DNA of 55,835 bases from Chara braunii (GCA_003427395.1 BFEA01000068.1:2976319-3032153), one strand, 5' to 3'; shown: positions 32,259-42,439, numbered from the stretch's first letter. Numbers and translations: made by a program. Notes: generated by a model from the sequence alone, not told the origin.

Positions 32259-33315
32259 GGAAGGGTACGGAAGGTGGCCTATCCGGTCAGGACAACAACC
32301 GGCTGCTGCTGCCAGCGATCACCTTAGGTATAGTCCTTGGCCTCTACAACACCCTGGACTTAAAATAAATAAATAAATAAATACATAAATAAAAATAAAT
32401 TGATGTGCTACGGCCAACAGGGGTGGAACCGTCCCGGTCAATCAGCCAGGAGGACCGGTCCGGTTCCGGTTTGGGGAGGCCAGCAATGCCCGTACTCACG
32501 ACGTGGACACGGACGTGTACCCGGGTAGGCTGCCCGGCTGCCTGTGCCAAATAGCAGAGTTGGAACAGCAGAGTTGGAAGTGAGTGCCAACGCAGCACTG
32601 TCGGCCGACTCCCCCCATTTTTCAGTGATGATGTATAAAGGTTGTCGCCCCTTGAACCACCAGAACTTCTGAGATACTTTTCTCCAACTCTGGCGACGCC
32701 CTGTGCACCAAAGAACAAACCGGCGCAGGCCATTGATCAATTTTATCAACGGCGTATATGCCCCAAAATTTGTGGCACGTATACGACAAGGGCCCACGGC
32801 CAAGTACTGGTGGCTAAAAAAGAGGGAAAACTGTTGAAATGCCCCTGTAAGTTGAAGTATTTCGACACATACCCCTAGAAGCTACGTGACACCCGCGGCC
32901 TAGGCCGGGGGCAATTCGGCCGCCGCGGCCGAAAAAGTCGGCCGTGGCCGTGGCCAACGAGGCCCTGTCCGCAGCCTGATTTTTTAATATATTTTTTTAT
33001 ACCCCTAAAAATACGTATATATATATATAGGGTTGTAGGGCTTGGAAAACCCTACAATCCTATATTTTTTTATTTTGGAATCCGACTTCGTTTAAGATTT
33101 AAAAAAAATGAAAAACGAAACTCCATTTAAACAAATTATTTATAAAAAAAAAAAAAAAAGCGGGATTTTTTTGTCATCGTTTATCATGATGGACATGGTC
33201 GCTGAGTTGTCCTGTATTTTTTGAGAAATGTTTTTCGGGTTTGTGTCGGGAAAGTGGGTGTTTAAATTCAGATGCAAAAATTTAAAATGAATAAAGAAAA
33301 AAAGGGGTCAGGCTG
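32259..33315. other. No gene; tetranucleotide repeat and CGGCCG-rich patch
   Basis: A (TAAA)n run lies at 32360-32400. CGGCCG-rich sequence occupies 32893-32975 (gccgcggccgaaaaagtcgg), and a similar patch returns at about 33725-33795. A hairpin atagggttgtaggg / ccctacaatcctat lies at about 33029-33064. There is no coding signal. Confidence 0.4.
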
Positions 33316-33318
33316 GGG

Positions 33319-33330
33319 TTGGTGTGTGTG

Positions 33331-33388
<58 letters not shown>
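33319..33388. repeat. (GT)n-(GA)n microsatellite abutting adapter
   Basis: GT units (33320-33366) are followed by GA units (33366-33387), ending directly at the Nextera mosaic-end sequence. Confidence 0.9.
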
Positions 33389-33389
33389 T

Positions 33390-33408
33390 AGATGTGTATA
33401 AGAGACAG
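33390..33408 (+). other. Nextera (Tn5) mosaic-end adapter sequence, assembly artefact
   Basis: The 19-base AGATGTGTATAAGAGACAG is an exact match to the Tn5 mosaic end used in Nextera libraries. The overlapping translations contain LDVYKRQ and MCIRDR, well-known adapter-derived peptides. A read-through adapter was therefore assembled into the contig, and continuity across this point is not assured. Confidence 0.95.
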
Positions 33409-33461
33409 GGCGATTGTTGTGCCCACCCCGCTAGGGCTATTGGTGCATGCGTGTCGCGGAG

Positions 33462-33465
33462 TGTG

Positions 33466-33524
<59 letters not shown>

Positions 33525-33590
33525 GTGCCAGGGGGAGGGGAGGGAGGACCCCTCCCTCACCAGTCAATCAATCAATCAATCAATCAATAT
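33462..33590. repeat. (GT)n and (CAAT)n microsatellites
   Basis: A GT run with GC interruptions lies at 33463-33530. After 30 bases of G-rich sequence there is a (CAAT)n run at about 33561-33590. Confidence 0.9.
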
Positions 33591-35560
33591 TTATTTTTTT
33601 TCTATTTATTTAATTTTTTTTGTCACCTACCAAAAAACACCCCCCCCAAATTTATTTTTTTTCTTATGAACAGGGTCATAGCAGCCGACGTGCGACAGCC
33701 ACACGCGCCCCTGCCTGGGCCTGGGACGGCCGCACGGATACTCGGCCGCGGGCCCGCGGTCGGCCTCCTCGGCCGCCGCCGAGGCCGCAGCCTAGAAAAG
33801 ATGGATATGGCGAAATCCCCCTATTTGTGAAATATCCCTCTTCAATTGGACCACCATTTTGTGCATATACCCCTACCGGGGCCTGTGCAACTTGTCCATA
33901 TGCCCCAGTATTTCTGGCCGTTGGACCCTTGGTGGACAATTTTGCAATGCCCCTACGGTAGCTGCCAGCTTTTCCGTTTCCCCTTGTAACCATTCACGGC
34001 CCGTTCAAAGCCCTATCGACAGTGTTTCTGGCAATGGAGCAGATTGTCGAGGTCTCATTTTCTTTCGATGACCACAGCTCTATTGACGATGGAGATGGAG
34101 ACCGATAATGACGATCAAGGTGCGGAGATGGAGATGGGAGGTTGAGAGTAGAAGTACAGGAGGGAAGACGATGGTGATGGACGTGTGGGAAGGCGGGAGT
34201 AGAGAGGACGGAACGAAGGTGTGATGGACATAAAGAGAAAGAGGAGGAAAGGTGGGGGGGGAATGAAGAGGAAGACAAGCAAGGGGAGGAGGAAAGGTGT
34301 AAGAGGGGAAGGAGAAAGAGGAGGACGAGCAAGTGGAGAACGAAAGGTGTGTTGCGTGGAAGCATCCTTTCTGAGTGGCTAGGGCACCACATTGCAAGCA
34401 GAACTGGCAGCGAGGGCAACACGAAGGGAGCAAAACACGGAGGGTAACACTCGAAAGGAAAACAGCGATGTCAACAGAACAAACATGTTCACAATTCGAA
34501 TTGGACCGGCGCCAAGTTCATTGTGGGGCAGGCAGGAAAGATGCCTGCCCGGTAGAGGGGCAGATGGCAAAAGAAGTGTGTAGCACTCGGCAGTCCATGG
34601 TCAAGGGCATAAGGTGAAGTTACCCGTGGATGGGGCAGGGGCATATGCAGAAGTTCGGGGCATTTCATCGTACGCCTGTCTTTCGGGGGTATCTCACGAA
34701 GTATCCCAACTGTTAGCGGCATTGCAAAAATTTTACATTTAAAGGACTGCTACCTTTCCAAGCTGTTGGCGCGAGACGGTACCCGCAAAAGTCTCGGAGG
34801 CAGGAAACGAAAAGCACACCGCTGATGAAATTAACTGGCGACGGCCTGCTTTCAGCCCGGCCCCCGAAGAATGCCATGTAGGCTATATTCCCACTTTGCC
34901 CAACAGAAGGAAAGGTAGTAGCGGTTTGAAACATAAGGAAGAAAAACTGAAGCACCAAAAAACCAAAAAAACTTCAAAAAAGCAAATAGGCTGGCATGAG
35001 CTCGAAACCTGCAACGAGAAGCGGATTTCTGACAGTCGCTTCACATCAAATCGGCTTGCTGCGCAATTGTATTCCAACATGGAGAGCTCTACATGCTACA
35101 AAACGAAGCGACGCGATGGGCAAGAGGGAAGGAGAGAGGACCACCCGGCAAACCCCAAACGCCACTCACCGTCAGAAAGGGGGTAGAGAAAGTGGGGGCT
35201 TGGCAAACCCAAAACACCACACACCATTGCAAGGGGGAAGAGAGAAGGGACGGTGGAAAACTCCTAAATATCGCTCACTGAATATGCAAGATGAGAATGA
35301 AACTCAATGAATCTTCCCCTACACCGCCATAATTTTGGTTCCGTGCATGTGCTGAGTGAACCTTCCACTACGACATGGGTGGACGTTTGGAAACAAGGCT
35401 TGGTGTTGTCAAAAGGGATGTGGTGTGAATGCAAGCAGCGTAAGTACCTGCGATGCAGGGCGGGAAAATCGAAGATCATTCAGCAGTGGCAGTCGTCGCT
35501 TTCCCTTGATCGGAAGGGCAAGGGGTAGGCTCTTCCCTCGAGGATCGGTTGCACCTACCC
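33591..35560. other. No gene; purine-rich patches
   Basis: A purine-rich stretch at 34085-34345 (gatggagatggagacc, agaggagg) makes apparent frames on both strands. Similar phrases with atgcccctac and tatgccccag words occur at 33830-33960 and, inverted, at about 34630-34740, suggesting a decayed repeat. At 35125-35260 a ~65-bp unit with ggcaaaccc is loosely repeated twice. No gene is supported. Confidence 0.4.
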
Positions 35561-35758
35561 NNNNNNNNNNNNNNNNNNNNNNNNNNNNNNNNNNNNNNNN
35601 NNNNNNNNNNNNNNNNNNNNNNNNNNNNNNNNNNNNNNNNNNNNNNNNNNNNNNNNNNNNNNNNNNNNNNNNNNNNNNNNNNNNNNNNNNNNNNNNNNNN
35701 NNNNNNNNNNNNNNNNNNNNNNNNNNNNNNNNNNNNNNNNNNNNNNNNNNNNNNNNNN
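35561..35758. other. Assembly gap (198 N)
   Basis: A run of 198 N, followed by a C-run. Any open frame across it is meaningless. Confidence 0.95.
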
Positions 35759-36838
35759 CCCCCCCCCCCTAGCACCCAGTTTCCCTTTCGGACTAATCTG
35801 ATCGGCTACTTACGGCGCTACTTATTGGCCCTACTTATTGGCCCTACCTAAGATACCCCACCCCCCCCTCCCTGTCCCACCAGTGAGCCCGTCACAGCCA
35901 GTGTGTGTTCTAGAATATGATGACTGCTACAGAGTAATACAGACCCTTCTGTCCTGGACATGCGAGCTTACGTGCTGTCAGTTGGACCCCAGAGATTGGG
36001 CCTGGAAAAACCCAAAGAACACCCAAAGCGCCCTCACGAAAGCGTCCCTTTGCACTGTTAAACCACCAAATTGGGCAATTAAAAAAAAAAAAAAAAAAAA
36101 AAAGGTTACCAAGTCCCCACACTGCAAAGGGATGTTGGGGCTGATTCCCACAGAATTCCACCATAAAATGAATGTGGCTTTTTTTTTTTTTTTTAATAAG
36201 GGATAGATTGCCCTTTCTTATATTGGAATTCAACTTTCCAGAAAAAGGAATCAAACTTTCCAAAAGGGCAAATGCCAGCCCTGACGAGTGAAGAAAAGAG
36301 TTTAAACTTTAAATGGTGCAAATAAAAGGATATAATCGCGCCCCGAAGCGCGCACAGTTCAGACCAAATTACGGTCTCGACTTTAAAACGTGTCCGGAGA
36401 CTTTCCCTACAAACGGCAACTCGCGGAGAATGTGTTGCGAGCCACCCAGCCCACCAATCCTCCTTCCAACTTCGCGAAAGAGCCCTGTGCAGCAAAGCCC
36501 TGTGCAGCAAAGCCCAGCAAAGCAAAGCACGGCACAATTCTTTGGCCCTCTCATTCATTTATTGAGTAGGCAGCTGATCCATCCTATTCTGTTTGCGACG
36601 GCTCCTCCTGAAGAACTCGAACTCGCACCTGAAGAACTCGAACTCGCACCCAAACCCCTGTGAATGATTTGCTGGCGACAGTTTTGACTACTCAAACCAC
36701 CTGAAAAAGAATAATAATCACATAAAAACTCGAAAAGAAAGAGAGAGACCGCAATAAGAATGAATTGCAAACCAAGTAAAGAAACAAAAGACTACGCACC
36801 AAGAGCGCTCACTGCAATCCGCACCCGGACTCAAATTG
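35759..36838. other. 3' flank of the Kazal gene; no gene, short tandem repeats
   Basis: Two small tandem repeats are visible: agccctgtgcagcaa twice (about 36480-36510) and the 21-bp unit with gaagaactcgaactcgcacc twice (about 36610-36651). An A-run lies at 36081-36103 and a T-run at 36179-36194. Short open frames here have no protein character. Confidence 0.4.
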
Positions 36839-37753
36839 TCAGGTCCGCCCGGCCAGAACCAATAACCCGACAATCACCAGCCAGACAAAGTGAACGATCA
36901 AAAGTGACTGAATTAATAACGACTGTGCTGCTTTAAATGCTGACCCTGTCCCTAGTCCATTCCCCAGTGCGCACACATTTTCATGCACAACCTTCACTCC
37001 GGCGCATTCAGCTTCCTTCGGCCCGCACCAATACGTGATGCCGTCCTCCCCACAGACGGGAGTAGGTGCGAAGCAAAGCACCTTGCACGGAGCTCTGTCT
37101 TCCTTCTCGCCGTCTGCAATGCACGCGGACGTTAGCGTGGACGATTCTTCTTGTATGGTATGGGGAGACGGAGACGGCGGAGAACAAGGCGTTGACGATG
37201 ACGCCGAAGGTTGCAACGCTGTTGCGGCAAACGAGATACTTGAAGAAGAAGAAGAAGACGAACACGAAGACGACGATGACGATGATGACGGTAGTTGAGG
37301 AGAAGTCGACAAAGAGACGAAGGAGGAAGCCCTACTGCTTCCTGCTGGACTTCCGACCATCGCCACCTCAACCGTCACTTTCTCGAGCGCCACCTGTTCG
37401 ATCACGAACCCCTTGATTGCTGGCCCAACGTGGGGTACGTGGGAACTAGAGTTTCCGGCAAATACCACATGCAATACGCTGGACACGATGCTTAGGAGGA
37501 CACCCCATCCGATCACGGATTGCCAACGTGGTGAATGGCTTATGACAACGGAACCATGTCCCACAGCACCGCTACGGTCCCACCTTTGTCCCACAGCACC
37601 ATTCTGGTCCCACCTTCTTCGCAGTCGGGCATCGACCGCTTCGGTATCACAATAACTAGCCGCCGCTTTGCAAACTCTCGCCGAGCCCCATCGGTGAGGG
37701 ACATCCCCGCTGCCCAAGTCCCACACCCTGCACGGTCTCCTAGTCACAACCAT
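36839..37753 (-). CDS. Kazal-type serine protease inhibitor-like membrane protein (plant family)
   Basis: Kazal domains block serine proteases by presenting a reactive loop. The open frame has 304 codons. Residues 222-261 hold six Cys in Kazal order: PCKVLCFAPTPVCGEDGITY, then WCGPKEAECAGVKVV, then HENVC. The hallmark PVCGxDGxTY is present. TYWCG, and a tail ending in LLIVHFVWLVIVGLLVLAG (residues about 279-301), are characteristic of the plant Kazal family, which ends in a membrane segment or GPI-type signal. Residues 80-100 are hydrophobic, and ~140-180 are poly-Ser. The first 75 residues, with a repeated RWDxxGAVG word, are doubtful and may be non-coding or follow a small upstream exon. 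This is the one convincing host gene here. Domain identity is firm; inhibitory activity is inference. Confidence 0.85.
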   Translation of the reverse strand: MVVTRRPCRVWDLGSGDVPHRWGSARVCKAAASYCDTEAVDARLRRRWDQNGAVGQRWDRSGAVGHGSVVISHSPRWQSVIGWGVLLSIVSSVLHVVFAGNSSSHVPHVGPAIKGFVIEQVALEKVTVEVAMVGSPAGSSRASSFVSLSTSPQLPSSSSSSSSCSSSSSSSSISFAATALQPSASSSTPCSPPSPSPHTIQEESSTLTSACIADGEKEDRAPCKVLCFAPTPVCGEDGITYWCGPKEAECAGVKVVHENVCALGNGLGTGSAFKAAQSLLIQSLLIVHFVWLVIVGLLVLAGRT

Positions 37754-37912
37754 TCTTCTTCCAGGCGATTTTTATGAACTGGATGAACACGGCGACAACA
37801 CTAACGCCAATCCCCGCAATGGTCTTCAGTAAATGCCCGCACTTCTCCTCCTAAGAAGAAGAGTGAAGACAGGAAATCTCGAAGAATCAGGCAACGCATC
37901 TTCTCCGCTTAC

Positions 37913-37959
37913 CTAGAAAAACAACGCGAGGGAGGATCATCCATTCCGGAGGCCGCCAT
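37913..37959 (-). CDS. Possible first exon of the Kazal gene
   Basis: An ATG in good context (cgaaATGGCGG) opens MAASGMDDPPSRCFS and reaches a strong donor (CTAG then GTAAGC). Splicing to an acceptor at 37740-37741 (tgtgactag) would join it in frame with the Kazal ORF at its Arg-Arg-Pro residues and remove a 173-base intron. The ATG lies only a few bases below the expected start of transcription, which is unusual. A competing acceptor near 37849 (cttcttcttag) gives a frame that stops at once. This is a model only. Confidence 0.3.
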
Positions 37960-37987
37960 TTCGCCCTCCCCTTCTCGCTCCCCTTTT

Positions 37988-37996
37988 CCTTTTATA
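37988..37996 (-). promoter_or_regulatory. TATA box for the Kazal gene
   Basis: TATAAAAGG on the minus strand, about 30 bases before the likely transcription start near 37962. Oriented toward the Kazal gene. Confidence 0.45.
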
Positions 37997-38167
37997 CTGA
38001 CGACGGGCATCTCACTCAATCAATCACCATCGTCGCCCTTCGCATCTCCTCGTTGCCTCCTCCGGTCCACGCTCCATTACCTCACACAGAACATACTCTG
38101 CAACAGAAGATTGCTCCAGTCAGAAACAAGCTATTCCCACGGGGGGAAATTAATCTTATGGACTGTC

Positions 38168-38277
38168 GTCTGCCTTCACCCAAAATACAAGATAGGGTAA
38201 TTATAGCTGTAATTTGCGGAGAGTTTGGGTCTAGATACAGCAATTATGACCGTACGTTCTATTCGGATGAACATGGG
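38168..38277. mobile_element. MITE, TA-flanked family, copy 1 (decayed left end)
   Basis: Contains the family landmarks: ttcaccc near the left end, gtaattatagctgtaattt, the inverted centre ending caattatgacc, and gttctattcggatgaacat at the right end, followed by TA. The left end differs from the other copies. Confidence 0.6.
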
Positions 38278-38509
38278 TAGTCATAGTCAACACCGCTGAG
38301 GCTAGGAAGCGCATCTAGTCTTACATGTCTCGAAGAGTCCAAGTGCCTGATAAAAATCACAAAATGAAAAGGTTCCGACTCGGCTACCATTTTGGGGACC
38401 AATTTGCAATTTGCCCCCAGGTTTGGACTCGACACGTGATTAGTGACGACTGTGCGATTCGCAGAAAGGCTATTATTATTCGACTGATACATTGAGTTCG
38501 ACTCTTTTC

Positions 38510-38625
38510 TTTTTCCTCCTCTTTTTCTTCTTCTTCTTCTTCTTCTTCTTCTTCTTCCTCCTCTTCCTCTTCTTCTTCTTCTTCTTCTTCTTCGTCGTCG
38601 TCGTCGTCTTCGTCTTCGTCTTAAT
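38510..38625. repeat. (TTC)n / (TCG)n repeat
   Basis: A long TTC-type trinucleotide run ending in TCG units. The Arg-rich open frame on the opposite strand is its translation and not a gene. Confidence 0.95.
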
Positions 38626-38701
38626 GTTCTTCTTTTTTCAATGAAACGGCAATGGCCTTGATACATCATATTTGAACCGGGCGGCCCAATGTAACTCAGA
38701 T

Positions 38702-38790
38702 TTATTCTTCTCGGATTATATTGGGATCCGAACCTGGGTTGGTACTTCCACAGTCCAGGGGTGTAACAACTAAACTATTTCCCAAAAAAC
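38702..38790 (-). repeat. tRNA-derived SINE (tRNA-His-like head)
   Basis: On the minus strand A-box TAGTTTAGTTGTTACACC (38760-38777) and B-box GGTTCGGATCCC (38723-38734) are correctly spaced. The part between (CTGGACTGTGGAAGTACC) looks like an anticodon arm with GTG. It shares GAAGTACC, then TTCG, then ATCCCAAT with the element at 41216-41300, so the two are one family. An imperfect acceptor stem argues against a working tRNA. Confidence 0.65.
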
Positions 38791-39440
38791 AAAAAAAAAA
38801 CTGAGCTAAGCCCGCTGATGTCTTCTTCTTCAGAATCTTCTTCTTGATCTTCTTCAGAATCTTCTTCTTCTTCTTCTTCCCCTTCTTTCTCTTCCTCTTC
38901 TTCTCCACATTGGTCTCCTTTCCCCACCTCCATTGTCTGTGATTCTTCCCCCATGAGCAAGGGATCTTTCCTACAAGCGCCCTAAGAAAACTCCTCTTTC
39001 CCCGAACGAGTTGTCCGAAGAGGTGGGAGGAGATCTTGAGGCGACCACTTTTCAGCAAACAGGGTCTAAGGGAGGATGGTCGTGGCCGGTTGTTGCCCTG
39101 CAATAAGCTGCCCTTGCGCCACTTGTTCCAAACATGGATTGCTCAGGATCAAAAGACATTAGGGACCATGAAACCAGGTACTGGTGAACACCAGACCAGT
39201 TCAGATAGGAATTAAATATGGCAGGAAGCTGGAAGCCACATATCCACCCCATACGAGAAGTTCTAGAACCCTTTTTTTTTTTTTTTTCCGCCGAGAATTC
39301 TCGATGCTCCAGTCTATTGCTGGGGAGCGGCACCTGCTTGAAAACGGGTCCAGCGTCCCTTCACAGCAAGCGCCTGCCAGCATCGATTGCCCTGTTGATG
39401 CCCAGTAGTCCAGAGTAGTATGTGGGTAGTACGCACCCTA
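38791..39440. other. No gene; (TTC)n runs
   Basis: TTC-rich sequence lies at 38818-38905 and a T-run at 39270-39287. No coding signal is seen; the basic open frames over the TTC run are composition effects. Confidence 0.4.
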
Positions 39441-39561
39441 CCATGTTCACCCGAATATAACACCCGGTCATTATAGCTGTATAATATATATAGCCTGAAA
39501 GTTTCACCAAATACTTGAAATACGGCTATAATGACCAGGCGTTCTATTCGGATGAACAAGC
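39441..39561. mobile_element. MITE, TA-flanked family, copy 2
   Basis: The left end CCATGTTCACCCGAATATAA and the right end GTTCTATTCGGATGAACAAG are inverted repeats. The inner inverted pair is GGTCATTATAGCTGTA / TACGGCTATAATGACC. TA flanks both sides. It is 121 bp and has no coding capacity. The TA duplication fits Tc1/mariner-type transposase mobilisation, as for Stowaway MITEs. Confidence 0.75.
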
Positions 39562-39772
39562 TAGTGCAGGGTAGGGTGGATCCCATGACTCACCATAGGG
39601 AGTGGGTTCGGAATGCATAAAACAATATCCTTCCAAATTTCCGGAAAATATATATTGTATAAAATTCATCATTGGTATGAACTTCTGGCTGAGAAACATT
39701 CTAAGAATTTTATTTTATGAGATCTTGATCCAGGAGGGAAAAAAACAAACACGTAATGGAAACAGAGCTATT
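39562..39772. other. No gene
   Basis: Short AT-rich stretch between the MITE and the retroposon-like copy. Confidence 0.4.
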
Positions 39773-39900
39773 ACGTGAACACGGTTCTGGCTGCTACGGG
39801 GTTCCCCGTATGCCTACAATTAGGAGTAGTCGTAGGTAGGTAGTGTGAGGTGAAATTGAGAGCAGAACATAGCTTTAAAAAAAAAAAAAAAAAAAAAAGG
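39773..39900 (+). repeat. Poly-A-tailed short retroposon-like sequence, copy 1
   Basis: Begins acgtgaacacggttctggct, includes ggggttccccgtatgcc and ggtgaaattgagag, and ends acatagctttaaa running into a 20-base A-run. An inverted copy lies at 41638-41770. The polarity and A-tail suggest retroposition. Confidence 0.55.
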
Positions 39901-40129
39901 GCACAGTAGACTTGCCCTTTTTTTAAAAAAACGAAAAAAAAAGGAGGCCAGAAAAAACAAACAGGCAAAACTTTCACGATGCAAAATTCTCGTAGCAGAA
40001 AAAGCATAACTGAGCCAACTGGAATGCAGAATTACAAAGAACGAGAGCACACCGATGCAAACACACTGAACGCTTAGGTCTATTGACAAAGAAAGCCCCT
40101 CTTCCTGCCTCCGTGAATCAATACAACGA

Positions 40130-40760
40130 CAATGCAGTAGCCCTGCTATGTTGAGTCCGCCTAATTACTCTCCCACTCTACCTACACACTACTTTTCCTC
40201 ACACTCTGTCCACAACCCTCTCACCACATGACGCTGAAGCGTCTGACCACTTGAGTGCTACTCAGCCGCCACTAGGCAAGTACTGTCAGTCCCCACTGCT
40301 GTGCCTTCTTGCTGATCTCCCCAACCCAGCACCGCTGGCTATGGCAGGTGCTGGCCAGGCAGTTGTCATCAGCTGCTCTCCCAACAATGAAGTAGCCCTG
40401 CTACGATGAGTCCGCCTATACTACTCTGCGCTGAAGCGTCTGACGACTTGAGTGCTCCTCAGCCACCACTAGGTAAGTACTGTCAGTCCCCAATGCTGTC
40501 CCTTCTTGCTGATCTCCCCAACCCAGCACCGCTGGCTATGGCAGTTGCTGGCCAGGCACTTGTCAGCAGCTGCTCTCTCAACAATGTAGTAGCCCTGCTA
40601 CGATGAGTCCGCCTATACGACTCTGCCATTCTACCTACACGACGACTCTTCCTCACTGTCTGTCCACAACCCTCTTGCCAGATGATGCCGAAGCCAGTCC
40701 CCATTGCTGTCCCTTCTTGCCCATCTCCCCAACCCAGCACCACCCCTTCTTCCTACTCAG
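40130..40760. repeat. Three tandem copies of a ~200-260-bp unit
   Basis: The phrase agtagccctgctacgatgag or a close variant starts at about 40136, 40391 and 40588. Each is followed by gactctg/ctacc sequence, gtctgacca/gacttgagtgct and cttcttgctgatctcccc, with internal deletions in the second and third copies. Non-coding. Confidence 0.7.
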
Positions 40761-40909
40761 CGCTGCCGGCTATGGACCGAGTCCCGCAATGCACTTATGC
40801 AGAGTTGCTGCTAGCAGCCAGGGAACAGATGCGCAGCTCTACTTAGCCTCCTCCTTTGGTCCTATCTGGAGGCCAAGTGTGCGTCCCGGCTGACAATCCC
40901 TACTGCTTA

Positions 40910-41065
40910 CTGGACCGAGTCCCGGTCCCAGACGCAGGAACTAACTCTGAGGCTGAGGCTGAGGCCGAGGCTGAGGCTGAGGCTGGGCCTACTGCTTAGA
41001 TACAGGGGCTGGGCTCAGTCTCAGTCTCAGAGTTAGTTCCTGCGTCTGAGACCGGGACTCGGCCA
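40910..41065. repeat. Inverted repeat with (GAGGCT)n arms
   Basis: The left arm gaccgagtcccggtcccaga, continuing cgcaggaactaactctgag (40913-40952), is the inverse of ctcagagttagttcctgcgt, continuing ctgagaccgggactcggcc (41026-41064). Between the arms are gaggctgaggctgag units and their inverse. Confidence 0.8.
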
Positions 41066-41215
41066 AGATGTGCAAGGTGCGTTCTTACCACATACGGCCA
41101 GCCTGCCGCCTGCAATGACCCTTTTCTGTTGTTTTTTTCTCTAAAAAGGGCGATGGCGGCCTTGGGATGTCGTCTTCAAACCGACCAGCCCCAGGTAAAT
41201 TCATAGCTGTTTCCT

Positions 41216-41300
41216 CATCTGAGTTGATTGGGATTCGAACTGAGGTCGGTACTTCAACAGTTCCTTGGTGTACCAATTGAGCGAGGCGCATCGCTACCTG
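41216..41300 (-). repeat. tRNA-derived SINE
   Basis: On the minus strand A-box GCTCAATTGGTACACC (41267-41282) and B-box GTTCGAATCCC (41230-41240), with AACTGTTGAAGTACC between. It is the same family as 38702-38790. A short A-rich piece follows at its 3' side near 41130-41150. Confidence 0.65.
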
Positions 41301-41637
41301 CCATGACCTTTACTTAGGGTTGGGCATCAATTTTTCGGGCGGTATCTGTGGGTGTGCCATCACCTGAAGCCCAACAGAAGTGGGACAGACAACGAAACAT
41401 ATACACATTCACAATTCACACATTTTACTTTATTTTATTATTATTATTGAATAACGGGAAATTAGCAAAGATAGAGCATGCACGATGGACTTGAACGTTG
41501 AAAGCCAATGGTGAGTAGAGGAAGTAGAGGAGGCTCAGAGGAGAGTATAAGAAGCATAGCAGACTGTTTCAGCGGAAGTTCAGCCTATCAATAGAAGCAA
41601 TATAGGTCTATGACTAAACGCAGACAAACAGGGTATG
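41301..41637. other. No gene
   Basis: A short (ATT)n patch lies at about 41437-41450. No coding signal. Confidence 0.4.
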
Positions 41638-41770
41638 AGAACAGACATTTTTTTTATTTTCTTTTAAAGCTATGTTCTTCTCTCAATTTCACCTCACACT
41701 ACCTACCTACCACTACTCCTAATTGTAGGCATACGGGGAACCCCACAGCAGCCAGAACCGTATTCACGAG
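41638..41770 (-). repeat. Poly-A-tailed short retroposon-like sequence, copy 2 (inverted)
   Basis: The inverse of the 39773-39900 copy: aaagctatgttcttctctca, continuing atttcacctcacactacc, then atacggggaacccc and cagccagaaccgtattcac. The A-tail (T on the plus strand) is shorter and interrupted. Confidence 0.55.
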
Positions 41771-42371
41771 AGAACATGCGGGGGCTGCTCCCGATCTGCA
41801 GACTTTAAACCGCTAGTGGGTGTTGTTTGTTAAAAAAAAACAAAAAAAGCCTCAGCCTGGTGGAGAATTGTTCATTACCTACTCCGAAAAAGACGGTGCC
41901 TGCGCGCCGTCGATAAAACAAATCGGCAGCCAGCGTCCCATTTTGGCTTCCGAAATGTGCCCGCCGCCAATATGTGGCATCTACTAGAGGTTTAAGACAT
42001 GTTCGAAGGAAAAGGTCTCGACACAAGAGAAGGATTCAGGGGCACCAGCAAGACGCGAATCAGAGGGGAGACGCGAATCAGAGGGGGGGAAGTGGATGGG
42101 AGATCTGGCCGTCTGGGGGATATGGAAAAAGACAAACCGCATCAGGGCGTATAGAAGTTAATTAAACAGAACCTGGGAAGACAATCAGCATAGGTCTGAC
42201 ACAGAAACAGAAACAAAGGGCAGCAGATTAAACGACCAATACCCCTGCAAGTCGCGCCGCAGCCAGCCAAATAAAAAAACGGCGCCGTTTCCACTTAACT
42301 GAATTTGTGCTAGCACCCCAGGCCCGTTCATCCCGCAAGTTGCGGCTGTATACGTGCCTCAACTTGCTCAG
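41771..42371. other. No gene
   Basis: Contains a doubled word (gacgcgaatcagagggg) at about 42052-42087. No coding signal. Confidence 0.4.
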
Positions 42372-42397
42372 GTACTGGTGGTTTAAACCACCAGTAC
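42372..42397. repeat. 26-bp perfect palindrome
   Basis: GTACTGGTGGTTT is followed directly by its inverse AAACCACCAGTAC. The right half plus following bases (ttaaaccaccagtacaccc) recurs at about 50354-50372 inside the retrotransposon, so it may be the end of a small element. Confidence 0.85.
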
Positions 42398-42439
42398 ACC
42401 CAACGCTGAACGCACGAGCCTAGATCTGCTATTTTGTCA

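Noticed and set aside
33282-33830. Val/Cys-repeat and Thr/His-repeat open frames
   Set aside because: Products of (GT)n runs and of the Nextera adapter (LDVYKRQ peptide).
35356-35851. Open frames spanning the 198-N gap
   Set aside because: Most of their length is unknown sequence.
38259-38669. Arg-rich 136-codon frame
   Set aside because: Translation of the (TTC)n/(TCG)n repeat on the opposite strand.
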